A DNA stretch of 64,000 bases. It comes from JAEUHO01 sp046350655. Its GTDB lineage: Bacteria > Planctomycetota > PLA2 > JAEUHO01. How positions within the stretch are numbered: the stretch's first letter is position 1; each line of letters starts with the position of its first letter. Shown one piece after another: positions 17,550 to 28,092 of this stretch. The stretch covers positions 186,001 through 250,000 of the forward strand of contig JAXMAB010000009.1 of the NCBI GenBank assembly GCA_046350655.1, given 5' to 3'. The translations under genes were made by a program, and so were the position numbers. The notes beneath the pieces are model-generated. The model made no database searches and was not told the origin of the DNA. It was given only the letters and a program-made list of their open reading frames with translations.

Positions 17550-19895
17550 GTGAACGGGTCCCCCGTGCGCCCGGCGCCGCCGCGCGGCGTCGGCGACGTG
17601 CTGGCCGCCGCGTGCGCGGGCGCGGCCGCGCTGGTGGTCGAGATCGCCGTCGTGCGCGCGGTGGCGCCGTGGTTCGGCCAGGGACCCTACGTCTGGGCCA
17701 ACGCCGTCGGCGTCACGCTCCTCGCGCTGGCGCTCGGCGCCGCGGTGGGGGGGCGCTGGGCCGCGCGCGACCCGGACGGCCGCGCGCTGCCGTGGGCGAC
17801 GTCCGCCGCCGCGCTGTGGCTGGCGTCGGCCGCGTCGCTCGTGGCCCCGCTGGCCGCCTGGCTCGTGCCCGTGGACGTCGCCGCGGACCGCCCGCTGCCG
17901 CTGTCGCTCTGGGCGAGCCTCGTGGCGACCGTCGTCGTGCTCGGGCCGCCGGTCGTGGTGCTCGGCGCGGTCCCGCCGGTGCTGGTCGCGCGCGCGCGCG
18001 GCGAGGCCGGACGCGCGGCGGGCCGCCTCTCGGCCGCCGGCACGCTCGGCGCGCTCCTCGGGTGCGCGGCCACCGGGCCGTGGCTGGTGCCCTCCGTCGG
18101 CTCGCGCGGCGCGCTGGCGGTGGGCGGGGTCCTGGCGGCGGTCGTGGCGCTCGGGACCGCGAGGCCCGTCCGCTCGCGCGGGCGCGGGCACGCGAACGCC
18201 GTCGCGGACGCCCGCTGCCGCGCGCCCGTCGCGACCCTGGTGCTGCCGGCGATCGCGGGCCTCCTCGTGACCGTGCTCGAGTTCACCGCGTTCCGCGCGC
18301 TGACGCCCGCCGTCGGCGGCACGAACGCGACGTTCGCCGCGTCGATCGCCGCGGTGATGGCCGCCACCGCGCTCGGCGCGTGGTGGGGGGGCGGCTCCCC
18401 CGCCGGCGCCGCCGACCGGCGACGCCTGCGCTATGCGCTCGTCGCGGGCTTCGTGGTGCTGCCGCTGTCCGTGCGGCTCGCGACCGCGACGGCCGGGTCC
18501 GTCGGCGCGTTCCCCGCGGCGCTCCTCGGGTTCGGGCCGGCCCTGTTCGCCGCCGGCGCGATCGGCCCGGTCTCGGTGCGCCTGCGGATCCTCGCCGGCG
18601 ACTCGGCGGGGCGCGCCGCCGGCGCGGTCCTCGCGGCGTCCACCGCCGCGAGCCTCGCCGGCTGCTACCTGACGCCCCTCGTGCTCCTGCCGGAGCTCGG
18701 GGTGCGGTGGACGTGCCTCGTCACGATGGCCGCCGGGTTGGCCGCGACAGGGTGGCTGCGATGGCTGCGCGGGGTGCGAACGCCCGCCGCGGGCGAGCTC
18801 GACGGCGACGCTCCCGAGGGTGCGGCGGCGGACGTCGCGGTCGCGGGCGGACCGGGCGGGTCGCCGCGGACCGGGCCTCGCGTCCTCGTCGCGGGGTGCA
18901 TCCTCGTCGCGTGCGTCGTCGCGGTCGTGACGCGCCGCGGGCCGCTGCGCCACGACGAGGGGCAGGTCGACGAGCTCGAGTCGGCGTACCAGACGGTGCG
19001 CAGCGTCGAGACGCGCGAGGTCGTCCCGGTGACGCTCCCCGGCCGCCACCCGCTGTTCGGCGGCGAGCGCGAGGTGCGCACGCGCTTCCTCCGCTTCGAC
19101 GAGGACGCGACGTCGTACCAGAGCGTGGCGCTCCCCGACGACGCGGCCACGCTCCTCACCGCGGGGCGCTACTACGACCACCTCGCGCTCGGCGCGTGGT
19201 TCGACGGGATGCCGTGGACGCGCCCGCAGGGGACGCTCCGCGTGCTCGTCGTCGGCTACTGCGGCGGCACGCTCCACCGCACGCTGCGCGCGACGGCGCC
19301 CGCGGGGCGGCGCGTCGAGGTCGTCGGGGTCGAGCTGGACCCGGCCGTCACGGCGCTCGCGCGACGGCACCTCGGTCCGTTCCCCGAGGGCCTCGAGCTG
19401 TACGAGGGCCGGGACGCGCGCGAGGTGCTCGACCGGCTCCCCGACGACCGCGCGTTCGACCTCGTGCTCGTGGACGCGTACCAGCGCACGCAGTACGTGC
19501 CGTTCCAGCTCGCGACCGTCGAGTTCTTCCGCGCGGTCCGCGACCGGCTCGCGCGGCACGGCGCGGTGGCGATCAACCTGAACGCGCCCGACGGCGTGTC
19601 CGGCGCGCTGCTCGACGCCGTCGCGGCGTCGCTCGCGAAGGCGTTCGGCGGGCGCGACGACGTCTGGCTCGTGCCGAACCTCCAGTACACGACGAACGCC
19701 GTCGTGTGGGGCACGCTGCGCGGCGGGGCTCCGAGGCTCGCGGCCGACGTGCCCGCGGCGTTGCTGGTGCCCGCGTTCACCTTCGAGCGGTTCCTCGTGC
19801 GCTCGACGCGCGCCGGGATCGTCCTCACCGACGATCGCGCGCCGGTCGAGCAGCTCGCCGACGAGGCGTTGCTGCCCGTGAAGGGGATCCGATGA
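17550..19895 (+). CDS. Membrane-fused spermidine-synthase-like protein
   Basis: The 781-residue protein has two halves. Residues 1-410 carry at least nine hydrophobic segments, such as 'ALVVEIAVVRAVAPWFGQGP'. The C-terminal half is a SpeE-like Rossmann methyltransferase fold: 'LRVLVVGYCGGTLHRTLRAT' (cofactor loop, with GYCGG in place of GLGGG), 'VEVVGVELDPAVTALARRHL' (acidic ribose binder) and 'FDLVLVDAYQRTQYVPFQL'. Such fusions are widespread but biochemically obscure, and they need not make spermidine. An agmatinase is encoded elsewhere in this window, but no obvious link exists. Two copies of the dispersed GCGAGGCCCG-type core fall in its loops (18154-18168 and 18872-18881). The start is GTG; the stop overlaps the next gene (ATGA). 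Confidence 0.82.
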   Translation: MNGSPVRPAPPRGVGDVLAAACAGAAALVVEIAVVRAVAPWFGQGPYVWANAVGVTLLALALGAAVGGRWAARDPDGRALPWATSAAALWLASAASLVAPLAAWLVPVDVAADRPLPLSLWASLVATVVVLGPPVVVLGAVPPVLVARARGEAGRAAGRLSAAGTLGALLGCAATGPWLVPSVGSRGALAVGGVLAAVVALGTARPVRSRGRGHANAVADARCRAPVATLVLPAIAGLLVTVLEFTAFRALTPAVGGTNATFAASIAAVMAATALGAWWGGGSPAGAADRRRLRYALVAGFVVLPLSVRLATATAGSVGAFPAALLGFGPALFAAGAIGPVSVRLRILAGDSAGRAAGAVLAASTAASLAGCYLTPLVLLPELGVRWTCLVTMAAGLAATGWLRWLRGVRTPAAGELDGDAPEGAAADVAVAGGPGGSPRTGPRVLVAGCILVACVVAVVTRRGPLRHDEGQVDELESAYQTVRSVETREVVPVTLPGRHPLFGGEREVRTRFLRFDEDATSYQSVALPDDAATLLTAGRYYDHLALGAWFDGMPWTRPQGTLRVLVVGYCGGTLHRTLRATAPAGRRVEVVGVELDPAVTALARRHLGPFPEGLELYEGRDAREVLDRLPDDRAFDLVLVDAYQRTQYVPFQLATVEFFRAVRDRLARHGAVAINLNAPDGVSGALLDAVAASLAKAFGGRDDVWLVPNLQYTTNAVVWGTLRGGAPRLAADVPAALLVPAFTFERFLVRSTRAGIVLTDDRAPVEQLADEALLPVKGIR
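18154..18168 (-). repeat. Dispersed palindromic element, perfect core inside the spermidine-synthase-like gene
   Basis: GGACCGCGAGGCCCG encodes part of residues 202-207 (G-T-A-R-P-V) in an Arg-rich loop between membrane helices. Confidence 0.6.
18872..18881 (+). repeat. Dispersed palindromic element, diverged core inside a gene
   Basis: CGGGCCTCGC then GTCC, in the variable loop of the same membrane protein. Confidence 0.4.
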
Positions 19896-20593
19896 GCGCG
19901 GCCGCGCGCCCGATCGCCGCGGCCCTCGTCGCGCTCGCCGCGGCGCTCGCCGCGGCGGCCCCCGCCACGGCCGGGCCGGCCTCGGCGGAGGCGCGGGCCC
20001 GCGCCGAGACGGCGTTCTGCGACGGCCGACTCGACGACCTCGACGCCGCGCTCGGCACCGGCACGACGCCCGCGGACCTCGAGCCGTTGGTCCTGCGCGA
20101 CCGGTGGTGGCGCGTGCGACCGGACGCGCCCCGCCCGACGCTCGCCCCCGACGACACGTCGCTGTCCGCCCGCCGGATCCGCTGGTGCCTCGACCGCTCC
20201 GGCCGGGGCGACACGCCGTACCCGATGCCGAGCGACGGCGAGGTCGACGTCTACCCGCGCCTGACGCTCCTCGTCCTCGACCGGTTGCGCCGCGAGACCC
20301 GCGGCGCCGAGGGCCTCCCCGAGGCGAGCCCGCTGTGGGACGCGAAGGACGAGGCGCTGCAGTACGTCTGGCGCTGGTACGGCGAGCGCGCCTACCGCGG
20401 CCCGAGCCTCGCGTCGCTCTCGCCCGACGACCGCGCGGCCACGGAGGCGGCCCAGGCGCGGTTCGAGGCGGTGGTCGCCCGGAACCGTCTGCTGGCGGTG
20501 GGGGGCGTGCTCGGGTTCGTCCTCGCCGTGGGGGCCGTCGGGGTCGTGCTCCGGCCCCGGCGCAAGATCGCCCCCGCCCCGACCGACCTCTAG
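19892..20593 (+). CDS. Exported protein with C-terminal membrane anchor, function unknown
   Basis: The 233-residue product has a signal peptide (residues 1 to about 28, ending ATAGPASA), a soluble middle and one C-terminal transmembrane helix ('LLAVGGVLGFVLAVGAVGVV') followed by a short basic tail. The middle has 'DRWWRVRPDAPRPTLAPDDT' and 'DEALQYVWRWYGERAYRGPS', which I do not recognise. It starts inside the stop codon of the spermidine-synthase-like gene, so it is probably its partner in the same membrane. Confidence 0.65.
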   Translation: MSAAARPIAAALVALAAALAAAAPATAGPASAEARARAETAFCDGRLDDLDAALGTGTTPADLEPLVLRDRWWRVRPDAPRPTLAPDDTSLSARRIRWCLDRSGRGDTPYPMPSDGEVDVYPRLTLLVLDRLRRETRGAEGLPEASPLWDAKDEALQYVWRWYGERAYRGPSLASLSPDDRAATEAAQARFEAVVARNRLLAVGGVLGFVLAVGAVGVVLRPRRKIAPAPTDL

Positions 20594-20624
20594 GTGGGGG
20601 GGCACCCCCCCGCCGGAGGCCGTC

Positions 20625-20843
20625 GTGCGCCGTCTCGCCGCCCTCCTGGTCACCGTCGTGATGCTCGCGACGACCGTCGCGTGCCAGTCCGACGACCCGC
20701 GGCCGACGTACACGTACCGAGGCTCGCCCGCGCCCCGGACCTCCGCGAGCCGGCTGCCGCCGCCGTCCCGGCGCCTGGTGGCGGCGCCGAGCCCGGTCTA
20801 CCCGACGCCGTCGCCCGCCCGACCGCGCCGCGCCTCGACCTGA
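20625..20843 (+). CDS. Small probable lipoprotein
   Basis: The 72-residue product starts with GTG, with GGAGG seven bases upstream. It has a short hydrophobic signal 'LAALLVTVVMLATTVAC', in which the last Cys would be the lipidated residue; T-V-A-C is an imperfect lipobox. The rest is rich in Pro, Ser and Arg and likely disordered. It follows the preceding gene by 31 bases, which contain a G7/C7 block that could form a hairpin. The clear ribosome-binding site and lipobox are the only support for it. Confidence 0.5.
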   Translation: MRRLAALLVTVVMLATTVACQSDDPRPTYTYRGSPAPRTSASRLPPPSRRLVAAPSPVYPTPSPARPRRAST

Positions 20844-21010
20844 GGGACCTGCGTCGTCCCGCAGCCGGGTGCTGCGGCCGCTGTCCTGTTGCGCTGACGC
20901 CGCCCGGCCGGGCCGACGGCCGACGAGTCCTCGCCGACCGCCCGGGCGCCGCCGGACGTCCACGCGCGGCACCGCAGGCCGCCCGGCGGCGGCGATCCCG
21001 TTCCGCCAAC

Positions 21011-21020
21011 GCGAGGCCCG
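21011..21020 (-). repeat. Dispersed palindromic element, diverged core
   Basis: GCGAGGCCCG followed by CCGGCC, in the gene-free 1.2 kb. Confidence 0.45.
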
Positions 21021-21348
21021 CCGGCCGTCGCAGACGCCCGCCGGCCCGACCGGACCCGGCCTAGGCTGCGGTCCTCCGGGCTGCGGTCCGACGCCGACCC
21101 GCGCAGCGCCCCAGGTCCGAGCGTGCTTCGGCGTCCGCGGGCTCGGCTCCAGGGAGACGGACGCTCGACTGCGGGGGGCGACCGACTCCCGAGCGGCTCG
21201 AGCGGGACGACACCCGCAAGGCGTCGGTCCCCGGTGCGGTGCTCGAGCAACCGGGACTTCGTCCTCACCGCCTGGTGGACGCGAGGTCGGCCCCGGAGCG
21301 GCCCTGCATACCAAGCATTCTCGGACGCAGCGGCCTCGGCGACCTCCA

Positions 21349-21397
21349 CAACACACCATAATATCAATTATCGGACGTTATAGAATCTGATTCTCCG
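21349..21397. promoter_or_regulatory. A+T-rich island with two small inverted repeats
   Basis: About 49 bases with roughly two thirds A+T inside very G+C-rich DNA. It contains ATAAT-ATCA-ATTAT and AGAATC-T-GATTCT inverted repeats, with TATAGA next to the second. It could be a promoter or a protein-binding or unwinding site. The next gene to the right starts about 670 bases away. Confidence 0.4.
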
Positions 21398-21432
21398 AAG
21401 GGTCGGCCGGCCGATCCCGGGCCTGGGCGGCC

Positions 21433-21463
21433 GTGGCCAGGTTGGTGCCAGGTTGGAGGCCAC
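21433..21463. repeat. Direct 10-mer repeat within an inverted repeat
   Basis: GCCAGGTTGG occurs twice, 11 bases apart (21436-21445 and 21447-21456), bracketed by GTGGCC (21433-21438) and GGCCAC (21458-21463). The spacing of about one helical turn suits a dimeric DNA-binding protein, but no such protein is assigned. Confidence 0.4.
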
Positions 21464-22062
21464 GTTGCGCGGCTCCGGGTCTAGGCCGCGCCAGGACGCT
21501 GTCCGCGGGCGCTCCCTCGCCACCCGGGTCAGGGCCTCGAGGTGTTCGGTCCCGGGCGGTATGCGGCGGTCACCGAGCGCCGCCCCGTCGCGACGGCCGC
21601 CGGTTGAAACTCGGTCGCGCGCCCGAGTCGCGCTCGGCCCGCGCCCGATACGCGAGGTTCGAGCGGCTCCGGGGCGCGCGCGACCGACCGGACCGAGGCG
21701 CGATGGGCCCGGCTCGCCGGGCCCGCAGGCCCGGGCCGGGAGTTCGCCGACCGTCGCCCTGGACCGGCCCGCGATCGAGCGTCGGACCCGTCCGGCCTGG
21801 CCCCGCGGCTCGAGGCGCGGTCCCTGGGGCGGGGTCGCCGTCCTCGGGTCGCGGTCGGGTGGGTGGCGGTGTTCCGAGGCTTCGGCGGGGGCCCCGGCGG
21901 GCGAGCGCGGGCGGCGGTGCGCGTTCGCACGGCGGGGGGCCACGCCGGCGGGAGCATCGCCCCCCCACCGGCGCAACCCGAGTCCCGGGCTTCGGTTGGC
22001 GTCGTTACAACTCCGGCGCGCGGCGGAACCCGAGTTGCTGACCACGGCCCGAGGAGGTCGCC

Positions 22063-24219
22063 ATGGGTCGGAACGCCGCTCGAGGGGTCGCGGGACTCTT
22101 GGTCGCGGGCGCCGCGCTCGTCGCCGGATGCGGGGGCGGCGGAGGCGGTGGCGGCGGGGACATGACCGTCCCGTCGGTGGTGTCGGTGCGCTTCGTCGGG
22201 CCGAACGGCGCGGACGTGGGCGCCGTCCACAAGGACTTCGTGCCGCGCAACGCGTGGATCGAGGTCCTGTTCACCGCCGAGCTGGACCCGGCAACGGTGG
22301 CCGAGCCCGGGATCAAGGTGCGGGCGGGCCCCTACTTCGACCAGCCGTCGCTCGGGACGTTCCACGTCCAGGGCCACCGCGTCCTGTTCGACCCGACGCT
22401 GCTCGGCAACGGCGGCGCGCGGCCGTTCGGCTTCGAACCCGAACAGACCCACCGCATCGACGTCCCCACCGGCGTGCCGTCCGGCGAGATGGTCCGCAGC
22501 AGCGGCGGCGTCGCGCCGGTCTCGACGTTCACGATGGAGTTCCGCACGACGACGAACTTCGTCCGCGACGACGTGCCCCCCCGCCTGGTCGCGCACCGCG
22601 TCGTGACGCCGCTGCCGGCCCCGAACGGGCGGCTCTGGTCGAACACGGTCCTCGAGCTGGAGTTCGACGAGGCGATCGACCCGCGGACGCTGCGGCCGTC
22701 GCTCGCGTGGGGCGCCGCGGACCCGATCGACAGCCTCGACATCCGGTTCTCGACGGGGTACGCGGTGAACGACGCGGCCGGCGTCACGGGACGCCCGATC
22801 CCGGTGCAGGTGCTCCCGTCCCCGGACGCGAAGCGCGTGCGCCTCGTGCCGCTCTATCCGCTGGCGACCGGGCCGTACGTCTTCGAGATCCACGTCCTGC
22901 CGGCGCTGCGAGACCTCGCGGGCAACGCGTTCTCGCCGTCGGTCAGGGTCGGGCCGTTCACCTGCGTCGGCGAGGCGACCGAGATGGCGCCGGCGCTGCT
23001 CTCGGAGTCGTTCTGGACGGAGGCGAACCGCGACCCGGTGACGTCGGAGCTGCGGTGGGCCGACGGGTCGATCACGGGCGACGCCATCACGTCGCGCCGG
23101 GCGTACGTCCTCAGCGCGAACTACGTGAACCTCGACGCCGGGCTCGGCGTCCTCGGCGCACGCCTCGTGTCGCCGGCGCCGCTGATCGGCGCGGACCTCG
23201 ACCTGGTCGCCCCGCAGCCCGTGCCGAGCGCGTTCGGCCGCCGGCTCCAGCTCGCGTTCGACGTCAACGACCTCGGTCCGTCCGGGACGATCACGTCGAT
23301 CGGCTGGGGCCCGGACCGGAACGCGACCTTCGTCGCGACCTACCCGTCGGTCACGATCCGCCTCGGGCACGCGGCGGCGAACGTCGGGCTCGCCCTGACG
23401 GAGACGTTCGCGGACAACTCCGACGGGCCGCTGACGATCGTCTACCGAGGCCCCTACAACGTCGCCCAGCGCGCCAACGTCGGCAACGAGGCCCTCGCGC
23501 CGGTGCCGTTCGCCCCCGGCACCGCGTTCCAACCGCTGTTCGACTTCACGGGCTTCGTGCCGTGGCCTGCGCTCCAGAAGTTCGTGGACTGGGACACCGG
23601 CCCGAACGGCGCCGCCTCGACGCGCGCGCTGATCCTCGAGGTGGACGCGGTGGCCGGCAGCACGTGGCAGGAGTGCCGCGCGTACTTCCGCGGGCCGCTC
23701 GCGATCCCGGCGGGCGCCCCGCCGCCGCCGACCGGGCGCCGTCTGGTCGCGGCGTCCGGCGGGTCGATGGCGAGCCCGGCGTGGACGGCGGTCACGCCGA
23801 ACCCGGACCCGACGGTGCAGGACACGGCGTTCACGATCTCGAAGGTGGCCACGCGCGTGCAGTCGCGCTTCTACACGCCGGACCCCGTCTGCAAGGACGG
23901 CCTCGCCTACCCGCCGCCCTACTCGACCCAGCGCACGTTCGGCACGAAGTCGGACTACGGCCCCATGCAGTTCCTGATGTCGTCGCTGCCGACGGGGACC
24001 GAGGTCGTCGTCGAGTACCAGGGCGCGACGGTGCTCGACCCCCTCTCGGACCGCACCCAGCCGGACCTCACGTACCCGACGACGCCGTGGACGACGGACC
24101 CCGACGACTGCGACGGGTACCCGTACCTTCGCTGGCGGATCGCGTTGCGGGCGAGCCCGGTGACCGGCGAGCGCCCGACCGTCGGGACGGCCGCGCTGCC
24201 GATCCGCGAGACGCCGTGA
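22063..24219 (+). CDS. Large surface lipoprotein with Ig-like (SbsA/Big_5-type) domains
   Basis: The 718-residue product has a lipoprotein signal ending LVAGC, then a run of glycines (about ten) as a flexible tether. The body is beta-rich, with repeated bacterial Ig-like features: 'VPRNAWIEVLFTAELDPATV' and 'NTVLELEFDEAIDPRTLRPS' are the typical opening strands of Big_5/SbsA-like domains, followed by 'VFEIHVLPALRDLAGNAFSP'. No enzyme motif is seen. GAGGAGG lies five bases before the ATG, so the start is firm. It stands alone between the gene-free stretch and a strong hairpin, which suggests single-gene transcription. A structural or adhesive outer-surface role is inference. Confidence 0.8.
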   Translation: MGRNAARGVAGLLVAGAALVAGCGGGGGGGGGDMTVPSVVSVRFVGPNGADVGAVHKDFVPRNAWIEVLFTAELDPATVAEPGIKVRAGPYFDQPSLGTFHVQGHRVLFDPTLLGNGGARPFGFEPEQTHRIDVPTGVPSGEMVRSSGGVAPVSTFTMEFRTTTNFVRDDVPPRLVAHRVVTPLPAPNGRLWSNTVLELEFDEAIDPRTLRPSLAWGAADPIDSLDIRFSTGYAVNDAAGVTGRPIPVQVLPSPDAKRVRLVPLYPLATGPYVFEIHVLPALRDLAGNAFSPSVRVGPFTCVGEATEMAPALLSESFWTEANRDPVTSELRWADGSITGDAITSRRAYVLSANYVNLDAGLGVLGARLVSPAPLIGADLDLVAPQPVPSAFGRRLQLAFDVNDLGPSGTITSIGWGPDRNATFVATYPSVTIRLGHAAANVGLALTETFADNSDGPLTIVYRGPYNVAQRANVGNEALAPVPFAPGTAFQPLFDFTGFVPWPALQKFVDWDTGPNGAASTRALILEVDAVAGSTWQECRAYFRGPLAIPAGAPPPPTGRRLVAASGGSMASPAWTAVTPNPDPTVQDTAFTISKVATRVQSRFYTPDPVCKDGLAYPPPYSTQRTFGTKSDYGPMQFLMSSLPTGTEVVVEYQGATVLDPLSDRTQPDLTYPTTPWTTDPDDCDGYPYLRWRIALRASPVTGERPTVGTAALPIRETP

Positions 24220-24226
24220 GGGGCGC

Positions 24227-24262
24227 GGGGCGGCCGGCGGGCCCGCCCCCGCCGGCCGCCCC
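24227..24262. terminator. Strong hairpin between convergent genes
   Basis: A perfect 15-bp stem (arms 24227-24241 and 24248-24262) with a six-base loop lies just after the lipoprotein stop and before the end of aceE. It has no U tract, but its placement between convergent genes fits a bidirectional terminator. A second 8-bp hairpin (24281-24300) follows. Confidence 0.6.
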
Positions 24263-24280
24263 CCACCGACCTGTCCCCCC

Positions 24281-24300
24281 CCCGGGCCCCGCGGCCCGGG
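24281..24300. terminator. Second hairpin in the same convergent gap
   Basis: CCCGGGCC, loop CCGC, GGCCCGGG. It may end the aceE transcript coming from the right. Confidence 0.4.
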
Positions 24301-24313
24301 GACCCGTCCCGCG

Positions 24314-26983
<2,670 letters not shown>

Positions 26984-27084
26984 GTCGGCGGCTCCGGACG
27001 GCGCGCCCGCCCGGCCGGGGCCCTCGCGGCGGGGACGCCGCGGAGCCGGACCGGGCGCGACGCGCCGGATTGGGGGGGTGGCAG

Positions 27085-27090
27085 ACTCTA
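27085..27090 (-). promoter_or_regulatory. Possible -10 element for aceE (TAGAGT)
   Basis: TANNNT hexamer on the minus strand about 100 bases before the aceE GTG, in the only non-coding gap upstream. No clear -35. Confidence 0.3.
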
Positions 27091-27143
27091 CCGCGCCCCG
27101 CCGGGCCCGCCTCGCGACGGGCCGCCCGCGGGGCGCACGCCGG

Positions 27144-28088
27144 TCAGCGGGCCACGCCGTGCGCGCCCGAACCGTGCGTCCCACGCCGGGCCGCCTTGCC
27201 GCGCCGGGCGTGCTCGACGTACGAGATGATCTTGTAGACGAGCCGCGCGGCGACGAACTCCGAGAGGATGCGGTCCTTCTCGGGCATCACCTCGACGACG
27301 TCGAAGCCGACGACCTCGAAGCGGGCCGCGGCGGCCTGGATCAGCTCGACGAGGTCGGACCACGACAGGCCGCCCGGCTCGGGCGTGCCCGTCCCCGGCA
27401 GGATGCCCGGGTCGAGGCCGTCGACGTCGATCGAGAGGTAGAGCGGCCGCCCGGCGGGCCCGAGGTCGTCCACGACCTGCGAGATCCACGCGGCGCGGGT
27501 CGGCTCGCGGCGCAGGTGGTGCGCCCAGAACGTGCGGATGCGGGGCTCGTTCGCGAGGTACTCGGCCTCGCCCGGCGACGCCGAGCGGATCCCGACCTGC
27601 ACGACGCGGGCGGTGTGCTCGACGATCTTGCGGAAGATGCAGCCGTGGCCGTACTCGGTCCCGCCGAACCCCGCGCGGACGTCGGCGTGCGCGTCCACGT
27701 GGAGCACCGCGAGGTCGGGGTGGACGGCGGCGACGGCGCGGATCGGCCCGAGGGAGATGCTGTGCTCGCCGCCGAGGCAGCCGAGGACGCGGCGGCCACC
27801 CCCGAGGAGCTCGAGGCAGCGCGGCTCGAGCAGCCCCGCCAGGACGTCGGGCGTCGCGGCGGTCGTGACGGGCTCCGCGGTGTGGATGCCCTCCTTCCAC
27901 GCCTCGACGCCGGTCTCCTCGTCCCACAGCTCGAGCTGCGTGGACGCCTCCAGGATCGCCTGCGGCGCGCGGGCGGCCCCCTTCTTGTAGGTCACCGTGC
28001 GGTCGTACGGCACGGGCAGGAGCACGTACCGCGCGCGGTCGAGCGCGGCGTCCTCGTCGGACAGGTTCAGGAAGGCGGGACGGGGCAC
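27144..28088 (-). CDS. speB: Agmatinase / ureohydrolase family protein
   Basis: The binuclear manganese hydrolase of the arginase/agmatinase family has 314 residues. Metal-binding motifs are complete: 'LGGEHSISLG', 'LHVDAHADVR' and 'SIDVDGLDPGILPGTGTPEP'. Agmatinase releases urea and putrescine from agmatine; sequence alone cannot exclude arginase, guanidinobutyrase or formimidoylglutamase, although the GGEHS and 'DVDGLDP' forms favour agmatinase. The GTG start lies four bases after the DHH gene, so the two are co-transcribed. The basic C-terminal tail is unusual but harmless. A spermidine-synthase-like gene exists at 17550, but it belongs to a different transcript. Confidence 0.88.
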   Translation of the reverse strand: MPRPAFLNLSDEDAALDRARYVLLPVPYDRTVTYKKGAARAPQAILEASTQLELWDEETGVEAWKEGIHTAEPVTTAATPDVLAGLLEPRCLELLGGGRRVLGCLGGEHSISLGPIRAVAAVHPDLAVLHVDAHADVRAGFGGTEYGHGCIFRKIVEHTARVVQVGIRSASPGEAEYLANEPRIRTFWAHHLRREPTRAAWISQVVDDLGPAGRPLYLSIDVDGLDPGILPGTGTPEPGGLSWSDLVELIQAAAARFEVVGFDVVEVMPEKDRILSEFVAARLVYKIISYVEHARRGKAARRGTHGSGAHGVAR

Positions 28089-28092
28089 GGGA

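Larger units (their letters stand above)
20844..22062. other. 1.2 kb without a credible gene
   Basis: No frame here shows protein-like translation: all open frames are rich in Arg, Pro and Gly and have no family motif. No tRNA, RNase P, tmRNA or SRP RNA signature was recognised. It contains a diverged copy of the dispersed palindrome core (21011-21020), an A+T-rich island (21349-21397) and a small repeat structure (21433-21463). Confidence 0.55.

Noticed and set aside
20594..20613. G7/C7 block as a terminator
   Set aside because: The loop would be only about two bases and there is no U tract, so a stable terminator is doubtful; mentioned only in the lipoprotein entry.
20869..22045. Long open frames on both strands in the gene-free stretch
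   Set aside because: Translations are Arg/Pro/Gly-rich without motifs, start signals or frame-specific composition. At this G+C content stop codons are rare, so open frames arise by chance.
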